Assembly: GCF_036384435.1 (NCBI RefSeq)
Contig: NZ_DASVMI010000030.1
Coordinates: 68,319 to 132,318, forward strand
DNA length: 64,000 nucleotides
Source of the DNA: GSA-30 sp036384435
GTDB lineage: Bacteria; Pseudomonadota; Gammaproteobacteria; Xanthomonadales; Rhodanobacteraceae
Direction: 5' to 3'
Part shown: piece by piece, positions 53,274-61,677 of the stretch
Numbering within the stretch: position 1 is the first letter of the stretch
How the letters are laid out: each line of letters opens with the position of its first letter
The notes under the pieces: generated by a model
Databases searched by the model: none
What the model saw: only the letters and a program-made list of their open reading frames with translations
What the model was told of the DNA's origin: nothing
Made by a program: the position numbers and the translations under genes

Positions 53274-54179
53274 CTAGCCTGCCAGCGCCTCGATCACGCT
53301 TTGCCGCAACCACGCATGCGCCGCATCGCTATCGCGGCGCGCATGCCAGACCAGCCGGAAAGCGAATGGCTCGATCTGCAACGGCGGGGCGAACACGCGC
53401 AAGCGGCGGTTACGGCTGGCTTGCCGCAGGCTGCGTTGCGCCACGGTAAGTATGAGATCCGTTCCGGCGATCACCTCGGCGGCCACGCCCCAGTGCGGCA
53501 ACGTCAGCCTGACCACACGCTTCACACCATGCAAGGACAGTGCGCGATCGATCTCGTTGTCCACCTCGCCATACAGGCCGACCAGCACGTGCGGACGTCC
53601 CAGCCAGCTCGCCAAGTCCAAGGCGTTACCCGCGACCGTGGCCCGATCGGCTACGCTGGCGAAGCGCTCGACGAATAACGAGTGCGTATGCAGGTGCGCG
53701 CCGGGAGGATCATCGAACACGCCGAGCGCCATGTCGATTTCGCCATCGGCCAGTTGCGCCAGCATCGCCGGCCGGCTGGCCTGAGTCACCACCAGGGACA
53801 CCCCCGGCGCATCGCGACGCAGCCTGGGAACCAGGGTGGGCAACAGCACATGCGCGCCGTAGTCGGACATGGCCAGCCGGAACGCTCGCTGTTCGTGTGA
53901 CGGATCGAACGTTGTCGTCTCCAGCAACGCACCAACCCGATCGAGCGCCTCGGTCAACGGTTGCATCAATTGCACGGCTCGCGCAGTCAACTCCATGCGA
54001 CCACCGCGACGGATCAGCAACGGATCGCCAAATAGCTCGCGCAGATGCGCCAACGCGTGGCTTACCGCCGGCTGGCTTCGATTCAAGCGCAATGCGGCAC
54101 GGGAAATATGCCGCTCGGCCAGCAGGGCATGCAGCGCCACCAGCAGGTTGAGATCGATGCGCTGGAGATTATTCACCAT
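53274..54179 (-). CDS. LysR family transcriptional regulator (NodD/PcpR-like subgroup)
   Basis: 301 residues. HTH with RIDLNLLVALHALLAERHISRAALRLNRSQPAVSHALAHLRELFGDPLLIRRGG, the subgroup with a long first helix. The effector domain has the FRLAMSDYGAHVLLPTLVPRL block. Divergent from the DMT transporter gene at 54274; the 94 bases between are AT-rich and contain CGAAT-N4-ATTCG (54203-54216). Confidence 0.9.
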   Translation of the reverse strand: MVNNLQRIDLNLLVALHALLAERHISRAALRLNRSQPAVSHALAHLRELFGDPLLIRRGGRMELTARAVQLMQPLTEALDRVGALLETTTFDPSHEQRAFRLAMSDYGAHVLLPTLVPRLRRDAPGVSLVVTQASRPAMLAQLADGEIDMALGVFDDPPGAHLHTHSLFVERFASVADRATVAGNALDLASWLGRPHVLVGLYGEVDNEIDRALSLHGVKRVVRLTLPHWGVAAEVIAGTDLILTVAQRSLRQASRNRRLRVFAPPLQIEPFAFRLVWHARRDSDAAHAWLRQSVIEALAG

Positions 54180-54202
54180 ACGAATATGAACAAGTCAAAT
54201 AA

Positions 54203-54216
54203 CGAATTTCCATTCG
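54203..54216. promoter_or_regulatory. possible LysR site
   Basis: CGAAT (54203-54207) and ATTCG (54212-54216) form a short inverted repeat between the divergent LysR and DMT genes. Confidence 0.4.
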
Positions 54217-54273
54217 AAAATCTTATAAGCAAATATGCCGGTCAGCTCAAGACTCCCTCAAGGATTGCCCGTC

Positions 54274-54747
54274 ATGACCTCTTCTTCGGCCACCACATTC
54301 GCCTGCATGGCCGTACTGGCCGGCGCACTGGTCCCCCTCCAGGCCGCCAGCAACGCCACACTCGGCCGCGCGCTGGGGCACCCGCTATGGGGCACGCTTG
54401 CCTCGCTGATCGTCAGCATGCTGGTGCTCGCCCCGGTACTGCTAGCCGTGCGCGCACCGGCTCCCTTGATCGCCCAGGCAAGCCAGGTGCCGCTCTGGGG
54501 CTGGCTGGGCGGCATCGTCGGCACCCTTTTCGTCAGCGCCGGCTTGTTACTGGTGCCACGCCTGGGCGCCAGCGCGTTCGTGACGTGCGTGATCGCCGGT
54601 CAGGTGGTCGTGTCGATGTTGATGGACCGTTTCGGCTTGATGGGTTTGCCGATCAAACCGATATCCACGATGCGTGTGGCCGGTGTATTGCTCGTTCTTG
54701 CAGGCGTGTTGACCGTGCAGTGGAGCAACCATGCCAGCAAGCCGTGA
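54274..54747 (+). CDS. DMT family transporter (DUF606/YdcZ-like)
   Basis: 157 residues from ATG 54274 with AAGG upstream. Five hydrophobic segments; AGALVPLQAASNATLGRALGHPLWGTLASL is the DUF606 opening, and GASAFVTCVIAGQVVVSMLMDRFGLMG the C-terminal block. DUF606 members are small-multidrug-like inner-membrane proteins of unknown substrate. Divergent LysR partner at 53274. Confidence 0.88.
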   Translation: MTSSSATTFACMAVLAGALVPLQAASNATLGRALGHPLWGTLASLIVSMLVLAPVLLAVRAPAPLIAQASQVPLWGWLGGIVGTLFVSAGLLLVPRLGASAFVTCVIAGQVVVSMLMDRFGLMGLPIKPISTMRVAGVLLVLAGVLTVQWSNHASKP

Positions 54748-54779
54748 GACACCATGACATGGATGCCACCTTATCCGGG

Positions 54780-56495
54780 CTAGCCAAGCGGCCCGGTCAT
54801 CAAAACGTTCATGGATTCGACGCCAGCCACCACCCTCGCGTCCTCGCCACTGAGCATCACACATTGATCGGCAATCGCCTGGATACCACTGCGATGGGAT
54901 ACCACGATCATGATGGTCTGGGACAGGCGCTCCCGCAGCCGACTCAGTACCGCTATCTCCGAAGCCGCGTCGAGTGCGCTGGTGGCCTCGTCGAGCACGG
55001 CCACATGAGGTCGGCGCAAGAGCACTTGTGCGAGCAACAGCCGTTGCAGCTCTCCTCCCGATAGCCGGCTGGATGCATCGTGGAGCGATACATCCAGGGC
55101 ATCAGGCGCGTGACCGAGGCGTTTTGTCAGGCCCACATCGGCCAGGGCCTGTAGCATTGCGCCCTCCGTCGCCTGCGGCGCAGCCCAATACAGGCATTCG
55201 CGCACGGTGCGTTGCCAGGGACGGACGGTCTGGCTGATATAGGCACCGAGGCTGACGTGCTGCCGATACGCATCGAAATCCAACTGCCGCTGACCGACCC
55301 GCGCCATGAAGGCCTGTGGACGAATCATCCCCGCCAATGCATCGACCAGACTGGTCTTGCCGATGCCGGAATCGCCGCTGATCAGCGTCAGCTCGCCCGG
55401 CACCAGCACCAGGTCATGGACAGTCATGCCTGGCACGGGCGGACAGACGCGCAGGTGCTGGATATGAATTCGCTCTACGCGCGCCTGCCCGGCAATCGTG
55501 GCATGGGAAGTCGCTGGCGCCATCCTGTAGCGCTGCCACAATTCGAACGCCGGGGCCGCCGAGCGCAACTGCTGGAAGCTCTGTCGCGTGGACACCAGAT
55601 AAGGCAGCAAGCGCCCCAGCAACAGGCTGACCGCGATCAGCGATGACGACTCGATACCATGCCAGTGCGAAGCAAGCACAAAAACGCCAGCAATGCCTGC
55701 GGCCGCAAGTAATTCCAGCAGCAACCGACCGGAAGCAACCAGTTCCAGCTGGCGGCGATAGCCCTGACCCAGGCGCGCGGAAATGGCGTTGTATCCGTCC
55801 TTCTCGGCATCTTCCCGGTTGAACGAACGTACATGCCGCAGCCGTCGAGGAAAATCCTCGCTGAGCCAGAACAGGTGCGTCATGTCCGCCACGTATTGCC
55901 GCCCCACACGCGCCTGCTCGGCGGTACTCGCCCGTGAGGCCAGCAAGGCAAAGGCGGCAAACAGCGGCGCGGCCAGCACCAGTTGCGGCGAGATCCACAG
56001 TGCAAAGGCAAAGCTCACCAGCGAGGTCACCGCAGCGACGAGCAACTGCTGCAAGGCGCTGAAGCCCTGCACGATGATCTCCACGTTGTAGGTCAGCACG
56101 TTGGCGATTTCGGCGGACGTCGCGTCGGCCAGCGATTCCAGGGGCGCGTCGATCAAATGCGCGTGCACCATGCGTCGCAGGTTCATCGCATGACGACTGA
56201 CCAGTGCAGCCCCCAGTTGCGAGGCCAGCCAACGCAGCAGGGAGAACCCAACGGTTGCACCCGCGAATACAGCGGCCTGCACCGCGACGCTGGCATGCAT
56301 GGCCAGCGACCAGCCACCGATGACCATGGGATGTCCTGGTTGCACCAACGGCACCAGCAGGAGCGCCGCCGCGCTACCGGCCAGCGCCGATCCCAGCGAC
56401 AGCAGGACATACACCGCCAACCAACCACGATCTCGCGTCGTCAGCGTATCAACGAATGACGAGAACCAGGGGCTGGTACTACGCGCTGGCGCCAC
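54780..56495 (-). CDS. ABC transporter, fused membrane and ATP-binding domains
   Basis: 571 residues; GTG start at 56495, three bases after the HprK-like stop. Residues about 25-310 hold an ABC exporter-type membrane domain with six helices. The ATPase domain has Walker A GDSGIGKTS (374-382), signature LSGGE (478-482), Walker B VAVLDEA (498-504) and an H-loop His in VVSHRSG. This half-transporter layout is the kind found in lasso and other peptide-product clusters, where it exports the mature product; there is no C39 peptidase domain. It is operonic with the HPr-kinase-like gene and divergent from the radical SAM gene. Confidence 0.9.
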   Translation of the reverse strand: MAPARSTSPWFSSFVDTLTTRDRGWLAVYVLLSLGSALAGSAAALLLVPLVQPGHPMVIGGWSLAMHASVAVQAAVFAGATVGFSLLRWLASQLGAALVSRHAMNLRRMVHAHLIDAPLESLADATSAEIANVLTYNVEIIVQGFSALQQLLVAAVTSLVSFAFALWISPQLVLAAPLFAAFALLASRASTAEQARVGRQYVADMTHLFWLSEDFPRRLRHVRSFNREDAEKDGYNAISARLGQGYRRQLELVASGRLLLELLAAAGIAGVFVLASHWHGIESSSLIAVSLLLGRLLPYLVSTRQSFQQLRSAAPAFELWQRYRMAPATSHATIAGQARVERIHIQHLRVCPPVPGMTVHDLVLVPGELTLISGDSGIGKTSLVDALAGMIRPQAFMARVGQRQLDFDAYRQHVSLGAYISQTVRPWQRTVRECLYWAAPQATEGAMLQALADVGLTKRLGHAPDALDVSLHDASSRLSGGELQRLLLAQVLLRRPHVAVLDEATSALDAASEIAVLSRLRERLSQTIMIVVSHRSGIQAIADQCVMLSGEDARVVAGVESMNVLMTGPLG

Positions 56496-56498
56496 GAT

Positions 56499-57563
56499 CT
56501 ATCCATCCAGCCAGGTAGCCAACGCATCCACGGACGCCATCGGGTCGCAACCGCGACGCAGCTCGTGTACGCCTATCCCAGCCATGGCAGCCACGAAGTC
56601 GGTCCACCCCGGTTGGCTGGCCGCATAAGGCTGATCGGCCGCCAGGTGTGCGCTTGTCGACGCGGCGGACAGCGGTGTGAGCAGATGCCCCGGATCATGC
56701 GCCTGTGCATCGCTGACAAAGATGGCGCCAGCCAGCACTAACGGCGCCGCCGCCGCATGACCCGGGCTGTGACGCAAGTCGGCCTCGAATTTCTCAACGC
56801 CGCTGCGACGACGGATGACCGGGGCACCGCCAATCCAGCGCCGCACGACGTCATCTTCGATGCGATCGAGCGCATCGGTTTTCACATGCAGGAAATTGGC
56901 CACACCCGTTGCCAGAAGACCCCCGGTCCGGACAAACACCGCATCTTCGGCAATCACGTCCCAGCCGCGCAGCAGGCAGTTCAGCGTCAGCGTGGATTTA
57001 CCAGCGCCGCTGGCGCCGAGCAGTAGAACGCCACGACCATCGCGACCCACACAGGCGCCGTGCAAGGGCACCAATCCCATACCGCGCGCGGCGAGCACGA
57101 ATACGGCGAACTCGATCAGTTCGTAGCGCAGGTGATAGCGATACCGCAGCATGTCCTGGGAGATCACCACCAGCGCACGGCGCTGCGCTGGCATCAGCAC
57201 CGCGTAATTGCAGGCATCCATCACGGCACAGATCACACCCTGGCCACCATGCGTCTGCACGGCTGGCGGCTCTATGGCATCCGGCCGACCTTCCCGTGGC
57301 ACCAGCCGCAACTCGATATGGAAATCCACGTCGCCATCCACCCATCGATGCCCAGGCAGGCCCGCATAGGCCTCGTCGACGATGGCCAACAGCGCTGACG
57401 CGGCGCTCTGGAAACGAAAGCGGCCGCCCAGCAGATAGCACTCGATGCCCGGCTCAGTATCCGTACGCTCATGGAAAGGATCGAAAGCATACGAAGCCAC
57501 GTCCGCTGGCGACGGTACGGCAAGACGGGGCCGGATATCACGGACAGGCGAGGATGGAGACAC
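56499..57563 (-). CDS. HPr kinase/phosphorylase-like (HprK-related) serine kinase family protein
   Basis: 354 residues, GTG start at 57563. The P-loop GASGAGKS is at 183-190, followed by TLTLNCLLRGWDVIAEDAVFV, the HprK-type region after the P-loop with an ED pair. The N-terminal half (about 1-165) is unlike HPr kinase and resembles the leader half of HprK-related proteins in peptide-natural-product clusters (GIECYLLGGRFRFQSAASALL). Relatives in lasso-peptide loci phosphorylate a precursor peptide; others have no known substrate. It is divergent from the radical SAM gene, 326 bases away. Confidence 0.82.
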   Translation of the reverse strand: MSPSSPVRDIRPRLAVPSPADVASYAFDPFHERTDTEPGIECYLLGGRFRFQSAASALLAIVDEAYAGLPGHRWVDGDVDFHIELRLVPREGRPDAIEPPAVQTHGGQGVICAVMDACNYAVLMPAQRRALVVISQDMLRYRYHLRYELIEFAVFVLAARGMGLVPLHGACVGRDGRGVLLLGASGAGKSTLTLNCLLRGWDVIAEDAVFVRTGGLLATGVANFLHVKTDALDRIEDDVVRRWIGGAPVIRRRSGVEKFEADLRHSPGHAAAAPLVLAGAIFVSDAQAHDPGHLLTPLSAASTSAHLAADQPYAASQPGWTDFVAAMAGIGVHELRRGCDPMASVDALATWLDG

Positions 57564-57805
57564 GGGTTGTACGGAACTCCAGGGGAGGTCCCGTGGGTGC
57601 CCTGTTGGCGGTGAAAGGTTGCGGCGTGACCGTGAGGCCGGCCACTTAGCGGCCTGTGAGGCCGCCGCCCTTGGCGGCTGTTAGGGGTTAGGAGGCAGGC
57701 GCTCAAAGAATGGCTATGCAGCTTCTTGCTCTTGCGTCTCCTTCTGACTCCTGACCCTCTCGCATCCCCAGGCAACCGATTGCCGCTTGAGGGGCACTCA
57801 CGGCC
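57564..57805. other. divergent promoter region of the radical SAM/HprK-like cassette
   Basis: About 240 bases. GTGAGGCCGG (about 57631-57640) and GTGAGGCCGC (about 57656-57665) are near-repeats, then CCGCC...GGCGG (57666-57677) makes a short hairpin. A 31-codon frame from ATG 57554 to 57649 has no separate ribosome site and is not called. Confidence 0.4.
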
Positions 57806-57877
57806 ATGCAGCGACGAACGCTGGATGCCCGCGCGCCCGTCGAGGACGCGCCGCGGCTCGTCCCCTGGCAAGATTGA
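57806..57877 (+). CDS. 23-codon ORF before the radical SAM gene (candidate precursor or leader peptide)
   Basis: ATG 57806 to TGA 57875-57877, about eleven bases after GAGGGG. The peptide begins MQRRTLDARA and ends APRLVPWQD. Third codon positions are mostly G/C, as in real genes here. The TGA overlaps GAGG (57876-57879), the ribosome site of the radical SAM gene at 57890, so translation of the two would be coupled. It has no cysteine and no lasso-type core, so it could be a leader remnant, a regulatory uORF or chance. Length is far below usual gene cutoffs. Confidence 0.35.
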   Translation: MQRRTLDARAPVEDAPRLVPWQD

Positions 57878-57889
57878 GGCCTCTCGCAG

Positions 57890-59389
57890 ATGCTCACGAT
57901 TCAGGTCGCCCATTCCTATTTCCTGCGTTACGACAGGAAACAATGGGAACGCGGCAAGCCGTATCCTCCGCTCGCCACGATCCACGTCGCCGCCTTGTTG
58001 CGCGAGATGGATCACCAGGTAAGCCTGTTCGACGCGATGCTGTCCGAAGGCGTGGAGGCATATCAGGCCACTGTCCGCGACACGCGGCCGGATGTCGTGG
58101 TGATCTACGAGGACAACTTCAATTACCTGACCAAGATGTGCCTCAACCGCATGCGCGAGGCGGCTTGCCAGATGATTGCCGAGGCGCGCGAGCTCGGGGC
58201 GCGCGTGATCGTGGCCGGCTCTGACGCCACCGATCATCCCGATGCCTTTCTTGCCGCTGGCGCCCATGCCGTGCTGGTCGGTGAAGGTATCGCCGCACTG
58301 GCAGAACTGATCGAGCGGCTGGATCGCGATCGGGACATCGACCCCACCGCCTGGGTAGCTGGCATTCCCGGCGTTGCCGCGCACGTGGATGAACAGCTGC
58401 AATTGACCCGCGTCGGTGTGATGCCGCCAGATCCACGGCTGGTCGGGCGTCCGGCGTGGGACCTGCTGGACATGGCGCTTTACCGCGGTTTCTGGCGCGA
58501 GCGCCATGGCTACTTCAGCCTCAACATGGCTGCCTCACGCGGCTGTCCGTTCCGGTGCAACTGGTGCGCCAAGCCGATCTGGGGCAATCACTACAAGCAA
58601 CGCGGCCCGAGCGACATGGCCGATGACCTGGCTTATCTCAAGCACACCTTCCAGCCGGACCATATCTGGATGGCCGACGATATCTTCGGCTTCCATGTGG
58701 ACTGGGTCATGGCCTTTGGCGATCGCTTGCGCGAACTCGACGGCCTGGTGCCATTCACCATCCAGACGCGTGCGGACCTGATCAGCGAGCGCATGGCCGA
58801 TGCGCTCGCGCACGCTGGCTGCGGCGAAGCCTGGATCGGCGCCGAAAGCGGCAGCCAGCGCGTACTCGATGCCATGAACAAGGGCACCACCGTGCCCGAA
58901 CTGATCACGGCCCGGCAGCGACTGGGCGAGCGCGGCATTCGCGTCGCCTTCTTCATCCAGTTGGGTTATCTGGGCGAGCAATTGCATGACCTGCTCGCCA
59001 CACGTGAACTGGTGGCCCGTGCCGAGCCCGATGACATCGGCGTGAGCGTTTCCTATCCGCTGCCAGGTACCAAGTTCTACGAGCAAGTCAAAGCCCAGCT
59101 CGGCAGCAAGACACATTGGCAGGAAAGCGACGACCTGGCGATGATGTTTCGCGGAGCCTACGACACCGAGTTCTACCGCCAGGTACGCAACCTGTTGCAT
59201 GACCAGGTGACGCTGCAACAAGCCCGCGCCACCGATGAACCCCAGCAGCACGCAGCCGCGCGCGCTGCGCTCGACGCGCGCTGGGATGCGCTGATCGCCG
59301 AAGAACACGCCCATCGCAGCGACAACCCCACCGTCGCCCATCCCCCTGCGCCGCCATTACGCCATGTTGCCCTCGCTCAAAACCGTTAA
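57890..59389 (+). CDS. B12-binding domain radical SAM protein
   Basis: 499 residues. The cobalamin-binding Rossmann domain covers about 1-180 (PPLATIHVAALLREMDHQVSLFDAM, VVVIYEDNFNYLT, ARVIVAGSDATDHPDAFLAAGA). The radical SAM cluster site is CPFRCNWC: Cys219, Cys223 and Cys226. The TIM-barrel blocks IWMADDIFGF and AWIGAESGSQRVLDAMNKGT follow. No DxHxxG base-off motif is obvious. Class B-type enzymes of this layout methylate unactivated carbons or rearrange substrates. The downstream nucleotidyltransferase overlaps its end by 26 bases, and a small ORF lies just before it. Confidence 0.93.
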   Translation: MLTIQVAHSYFLRYDRKQWERGKPYPPLATIHVAALLREMDHQVSLFDAMLSEGVEAYQATVRDTRPDVVVIYEDNFNYLTKMCLNRMREAACQMIAEARELGARVIVAGSDATDHPDAFLAAGAHAVLVGEGIAALAELIERLDRDRDIDPTAWVAGIPGVAAHVDEQLQLTRVGVMPPDPRLVGRPAWDLLDMALYRGFWRERHGYFSLNMAASRGCPFRCNWCAKPIWGNHYKQRGPSDMADDLAYLKHTFQPDHIWMADDIFGFHVDWVMAFGDRLRELDGLVPFTIQTRADLISERMADALAHAGCGEAWIGAESGSQRVLDAMNKGTTVPELITARQRLGERGIRVAFFIQLGYLGEQLHDLLATRELVARAEPDDIGVSVSYPLPGTKFYEQVKAQLGSKTHWQESDDLAMMFRGAYDTEFYRQVRNLLHDQVTLQQARATDEPQQHAAARAALDARWDALIAEEHAHRSDNPTVAHPPAPPLRHVALAQNR

Positions 59390-60566
59390 AGCCGGCCTGC
59401 ACCGCACCACCGAGGCGCTGGCCGCCGAACTGGCCGCAGCACGCCCTGGCAGCAGCACGCCGAACTGGACAGCGCTGGAGTGGCGCCTGGCTTGCGCCGT
59501 GGCCGTCGCCCACGGCGTGTCGCCCCTGCTTGCCTCGTTTTGCGCGTGGGATCAAACCGACTGGCGCCTCTTCGTGCAACAGCAACGCGATCATGTCGAG
59601 CAACGCCACCGACGCATTGCCGACCTGCTGCAACGTATCGATGCATCCGCGCGTGCCGATGATCTTGCCGTCGTCGCGTTGAAAGGTTCGGCACTGCATG
59701 CCTTGGGGCTGTATGCCGCTGGCGACCGCCCCATGGCGGACGTCGACCTGCTGGTACGCGAAGACGATGTGCCGCGCACTCGCCGATTATTAGAATCGCT
59801 GGGCTACGTCGAATCGTTCGTGCAATGGAAGCATCGCGTCTACAAGCCCGCCGAAGGTACGCCGACAGCAGGATTGGGAGAACATCGCGACACACCGATC
59901 AATATCGAGCTGCATACTCGCATCCACGAGCGCTTGCCGATCAGCACGGTGGACGTGACCGAACGCGTGTATCCGAGCGCACCTGTTGCCGGTATCAATC
60001 CGTATCCCTCCAACGGTGCCTTGATGAGCCATCTGTTGCTGCATGCGGCGGGCAACATGTGCGGTCGCAGCCTGCGGCTTCTGCACCTGAACGACATCTC
60101 CCTGCTCGCCGCGCGCATGCAACCCGGCGACTGGGATGTCCTATGGCAAAGTGACACGCCATGGTGGGCCCTGCCACCACTGCGACTGGTGGCGCGCTAC
60201 TACCGCGACGCCGTACCTGCACATGTGATGGCAAGACTGGAAAAGAGCTGTCCAATGCCGCTGCGCCTGTTCGCGCGTCGACAGACACTCACCACGGTGT
60301 CCTGCTCGGAACTGTGGCTGCATGCCCTGCCCGGCATCGAATGGGCACGCACACCAGGCGAAGCCGCACTATGCATCCGCAACCGTCTGCGCCCGACACG
60401 CGAGGCGATCCAGGAGCGCGACGACATGATCCGCACCCAGTTCTGGCTACAAGGACAATCCTGGGTCCGCCTCGGCCATGGCCGCCGCATCCTGCGCTGG
60501 CTCACCCAGCCTGTGCCACGCATGGATACCTTGTACGTGGTGAGGGCTGCTTTGGGTGAGGGGTGA
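59364..60566 (+). CDS. nucleotidyltransferase family protein (NTP_transf_5 type)
   Basis: 400 residues. VVALKGSALHALGLYAAGDRPMADVDLLVREDDV (about 96-129) is the palm motif G-S-x9-D-x-D of NTP_transf_5/MNT-like transferases, with the acidic pair in MADVDLLV. INIELHTRIHERL gives the third acidic/His segment. These enzymes add AMP-like groups to unknown acceptors and often accompany HprK-like kinases in natural-product loci. The gene starts inside the last 26 bases of the radical SAM gene, so the two are coupled. The last codons lie in a 7-bp tandem repeat. Confidence 0.82.
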   Translation: MLPSLKTVKAGLHRTTEALAAELAAARPGSSTPNWTALEWRLACAVAVAHGVSPLLASFCAWDQTDWRLFVQQQRDHVEQRHRRIADLLQRIDASARADDLAVVALKGSALHALGLYAAGDRPMADVDLLVREDDVPRTRRLLESLGYVESFVQWKHRVYKPAEGTPTAGLGEHRDTPINIELHTRIHERLPISTVDVTERVYPSAPVAGINPYPSNGALMSHLLLHAAGNMCGRSLRLLHLNDISLLAARMQPGDWDVLWQSDTPWWALPPLRLVARYYRDAVPAHVMARLEKSCPMPLRLFARRQTLTTVSCSELWLHALPGIEWARTPGEAALCIRNRLRPTREAIQERDDMIRTQFWLQGQSWVRLGHGRRILRWLTQPVPRMDTLYVVRAALGEG

Positions 60567-60588
60567 GGGGTGAGGGGTGAGGGGTGAG
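60554..60588. repeat. GGGTGAG tandem repeat, five copies
   Basis: Five contiguous copies of GGGTGAG (60554-60588) overlap the stop codon (60564-60566) of the nucleotidyltransferase gene. Related G/A-rich runs occur near 39293. Such runs can change length by slippage; here that would hardly alter the protein because the stop lies in the second copy. Confidence 0.85.
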
Positions 60589-60643
60589 GAGAATCAGGAA
60601 ACCAGATAGCGCCAGATAAGGGGGCTTCTAAAACCCATCCTAT

Positions 60644-60741
60644 CCGTGGTCCCGGCGCAGGCCGGGACTTAGTGACTAGGCTCTGATGGAGCTAAAGGCG
60701 CTAGATTCCGGCCTGCGCCGAAATGACGACTTCGATGAGAG
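60644..60741. repeat. dispersed intergenic repeat, copy 3
   Basis: TCCGTGGTCCCGGCGCAGGC, GACTAGGCTCTGATGGAGCT, CTAGATTCCGGCCTGCGCCG and GATGAGAGG match the unit at 27374-27463 closely. The arms GGCGCAGGCCGG and CCGGCCTGCGCC can pair, forming a long hairpin. Confidence 0.65.
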
Positions 60742-60829
60742 GTTTTTCGAGGTTCTCCTAAGTGATAGGAACCTCTATAGATCTGCCTTATTCGTCGCCC
60801 CGGCGTGCAAGATCCTCCTCACAGCCTGG

Positions 60830-61165
60830 TCAAAGACCAAAAAGGCCTCGCAATTCCGTTGAGTCCATAAAAATATCTTCACCAAGCACTCTGGACAGTT
60901 CCATCACTTTGTCTGTCCATCCAGCCTTGATTTAGTCAGGAAGCCCATATTCGGTGAACAACACCTTCTCACCAGAGGGCACGACACGAAAAATTCGTAT
61001 CTTTCTGTCTTCGGCATCTAAGGTCACCAAGTGATCATGCGTCGCCATGGCCACCATGTTGCTCCATGTAAAGAGGCGGCGCGTACCACCTGCGCTCTGA
61101 TCAACAGCAAGGAAAAGCCCTCTTACAAACGGGATGTCCAGACGATTGTTCGCAAATGTACAGCC
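60830..61165 (-). pseudogene. decayed small gene with in-frame stop
   Basis: Minus-strand frame from just after TAG (61166-61168) to TGA (60830-60832), interrupted once by TAA (60932-60934). It reads as continuous protein: NNRLDIPFVRGLFLAV, LFTWSNMVAMATHDHL, DAEDRKIRIFRVVP, stop, IKAGWTDKVMELSRVLGEDI, FMDSTELRGLFGL. I do not recognise the family. It lies after the gene at 61186 on the same strand and has lower GC content than the genes to the left. Confidence 0.55.
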
Positions 61166-61185
61166 CTATTCAAGAACGCCGAAAG

Positions 61186-61677
61186 CTACCTTGGAGCTGA
61201 ATCCAAGGTAGAAAGAAATTGGATGGCTACCTGGTTGAAGTATTCTCTGTCTTTGTCGGGATACCTGTCGGCCAGCTTCTTGTAAATCGCATTGGCTTCA
61301 TCAGTTTTCCCTTGCTGAGCCAACGCATAAGCCATCGCCGCGTGGTCAACAAGCCAGAAAGTTTGATCGTGCTCCTTGGCGAGTCCAGTGATGCTCCAAC
61401 CAAACAAAGGCAACGATATATCCCACTCATGCGCAGCGGCGCCATTCTGGACAGCTTGAGATGCCTGGAATGCATATTCCACTCCCACCCAGTCTTGCTG
61501 CTCAGCAGCTCTAGCGCCCCCTTGCTGAAAAGTGTACGCAATACGCGTCTTGAAGTTATCCTGCCACACCAAGCTCGTCTTGCGAGCCAATGACAAGACA
61601 ACGAATGCTGCAACAACGCATCCCAGCAAGAAAGTTAGAACATGCGTGATAAAAGACCTCATGCTGCCGACACCCAT
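61186..61677 (-). CDS. hypothetical membrane-anchored helical (TPR-like) protein
   Basis: 163 residues. One N-terminal hydrophobic anchor (FITHVLTFLLGCVVAAFVVLSL, about 8-29), then a soluble domain with helical pairs: WVGVEYAFQASQAVQNGAAA and HAAMAYALAQQGKTDEANAIYKKLADRYP, the second very like a TPR unit. Function unknown. It is in the minus-strand array of small genes between 60.8 and 64 kb; small orphan proteins of this kind can be immunity proteins, but nothing proves it. Start ATG 61677; ATG 61662 is an alternative. Confidence 0.72.
   Translation of the reverse strand: MGVGSMRSFITHVLTFLLGCVVAAFVVLSLARKTSLVWQDNFKTRIAYTFQQGGARAAEQQDWVGVEYAFQASQAVQNGAAAHEWDISLPLFGWSITGLAKEHDQTFWLVDHAAMAYALAQQGKTDEANAIYKKLADRYPDKDREYFNQVAIQFLSTLDSAPR

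Noticed and set aside
57554..57649. 31-codon plus-strand ORF in the radical SAM/HprK gap as RiPP precursor
   Set aside because: Its ATG overlaps the start of the HprK-like gene, lacks a spaced ribosome site and the peptide shows no leader/core pattern.
54780..60566. Calling the cassette a lasso-peptide cluster
   Set aside because: No asparagine-synthase-like cyclase, no transglutaminase-like protease, no PqqD-like leader-binding protein and no lasso-type precursor is present in the window.
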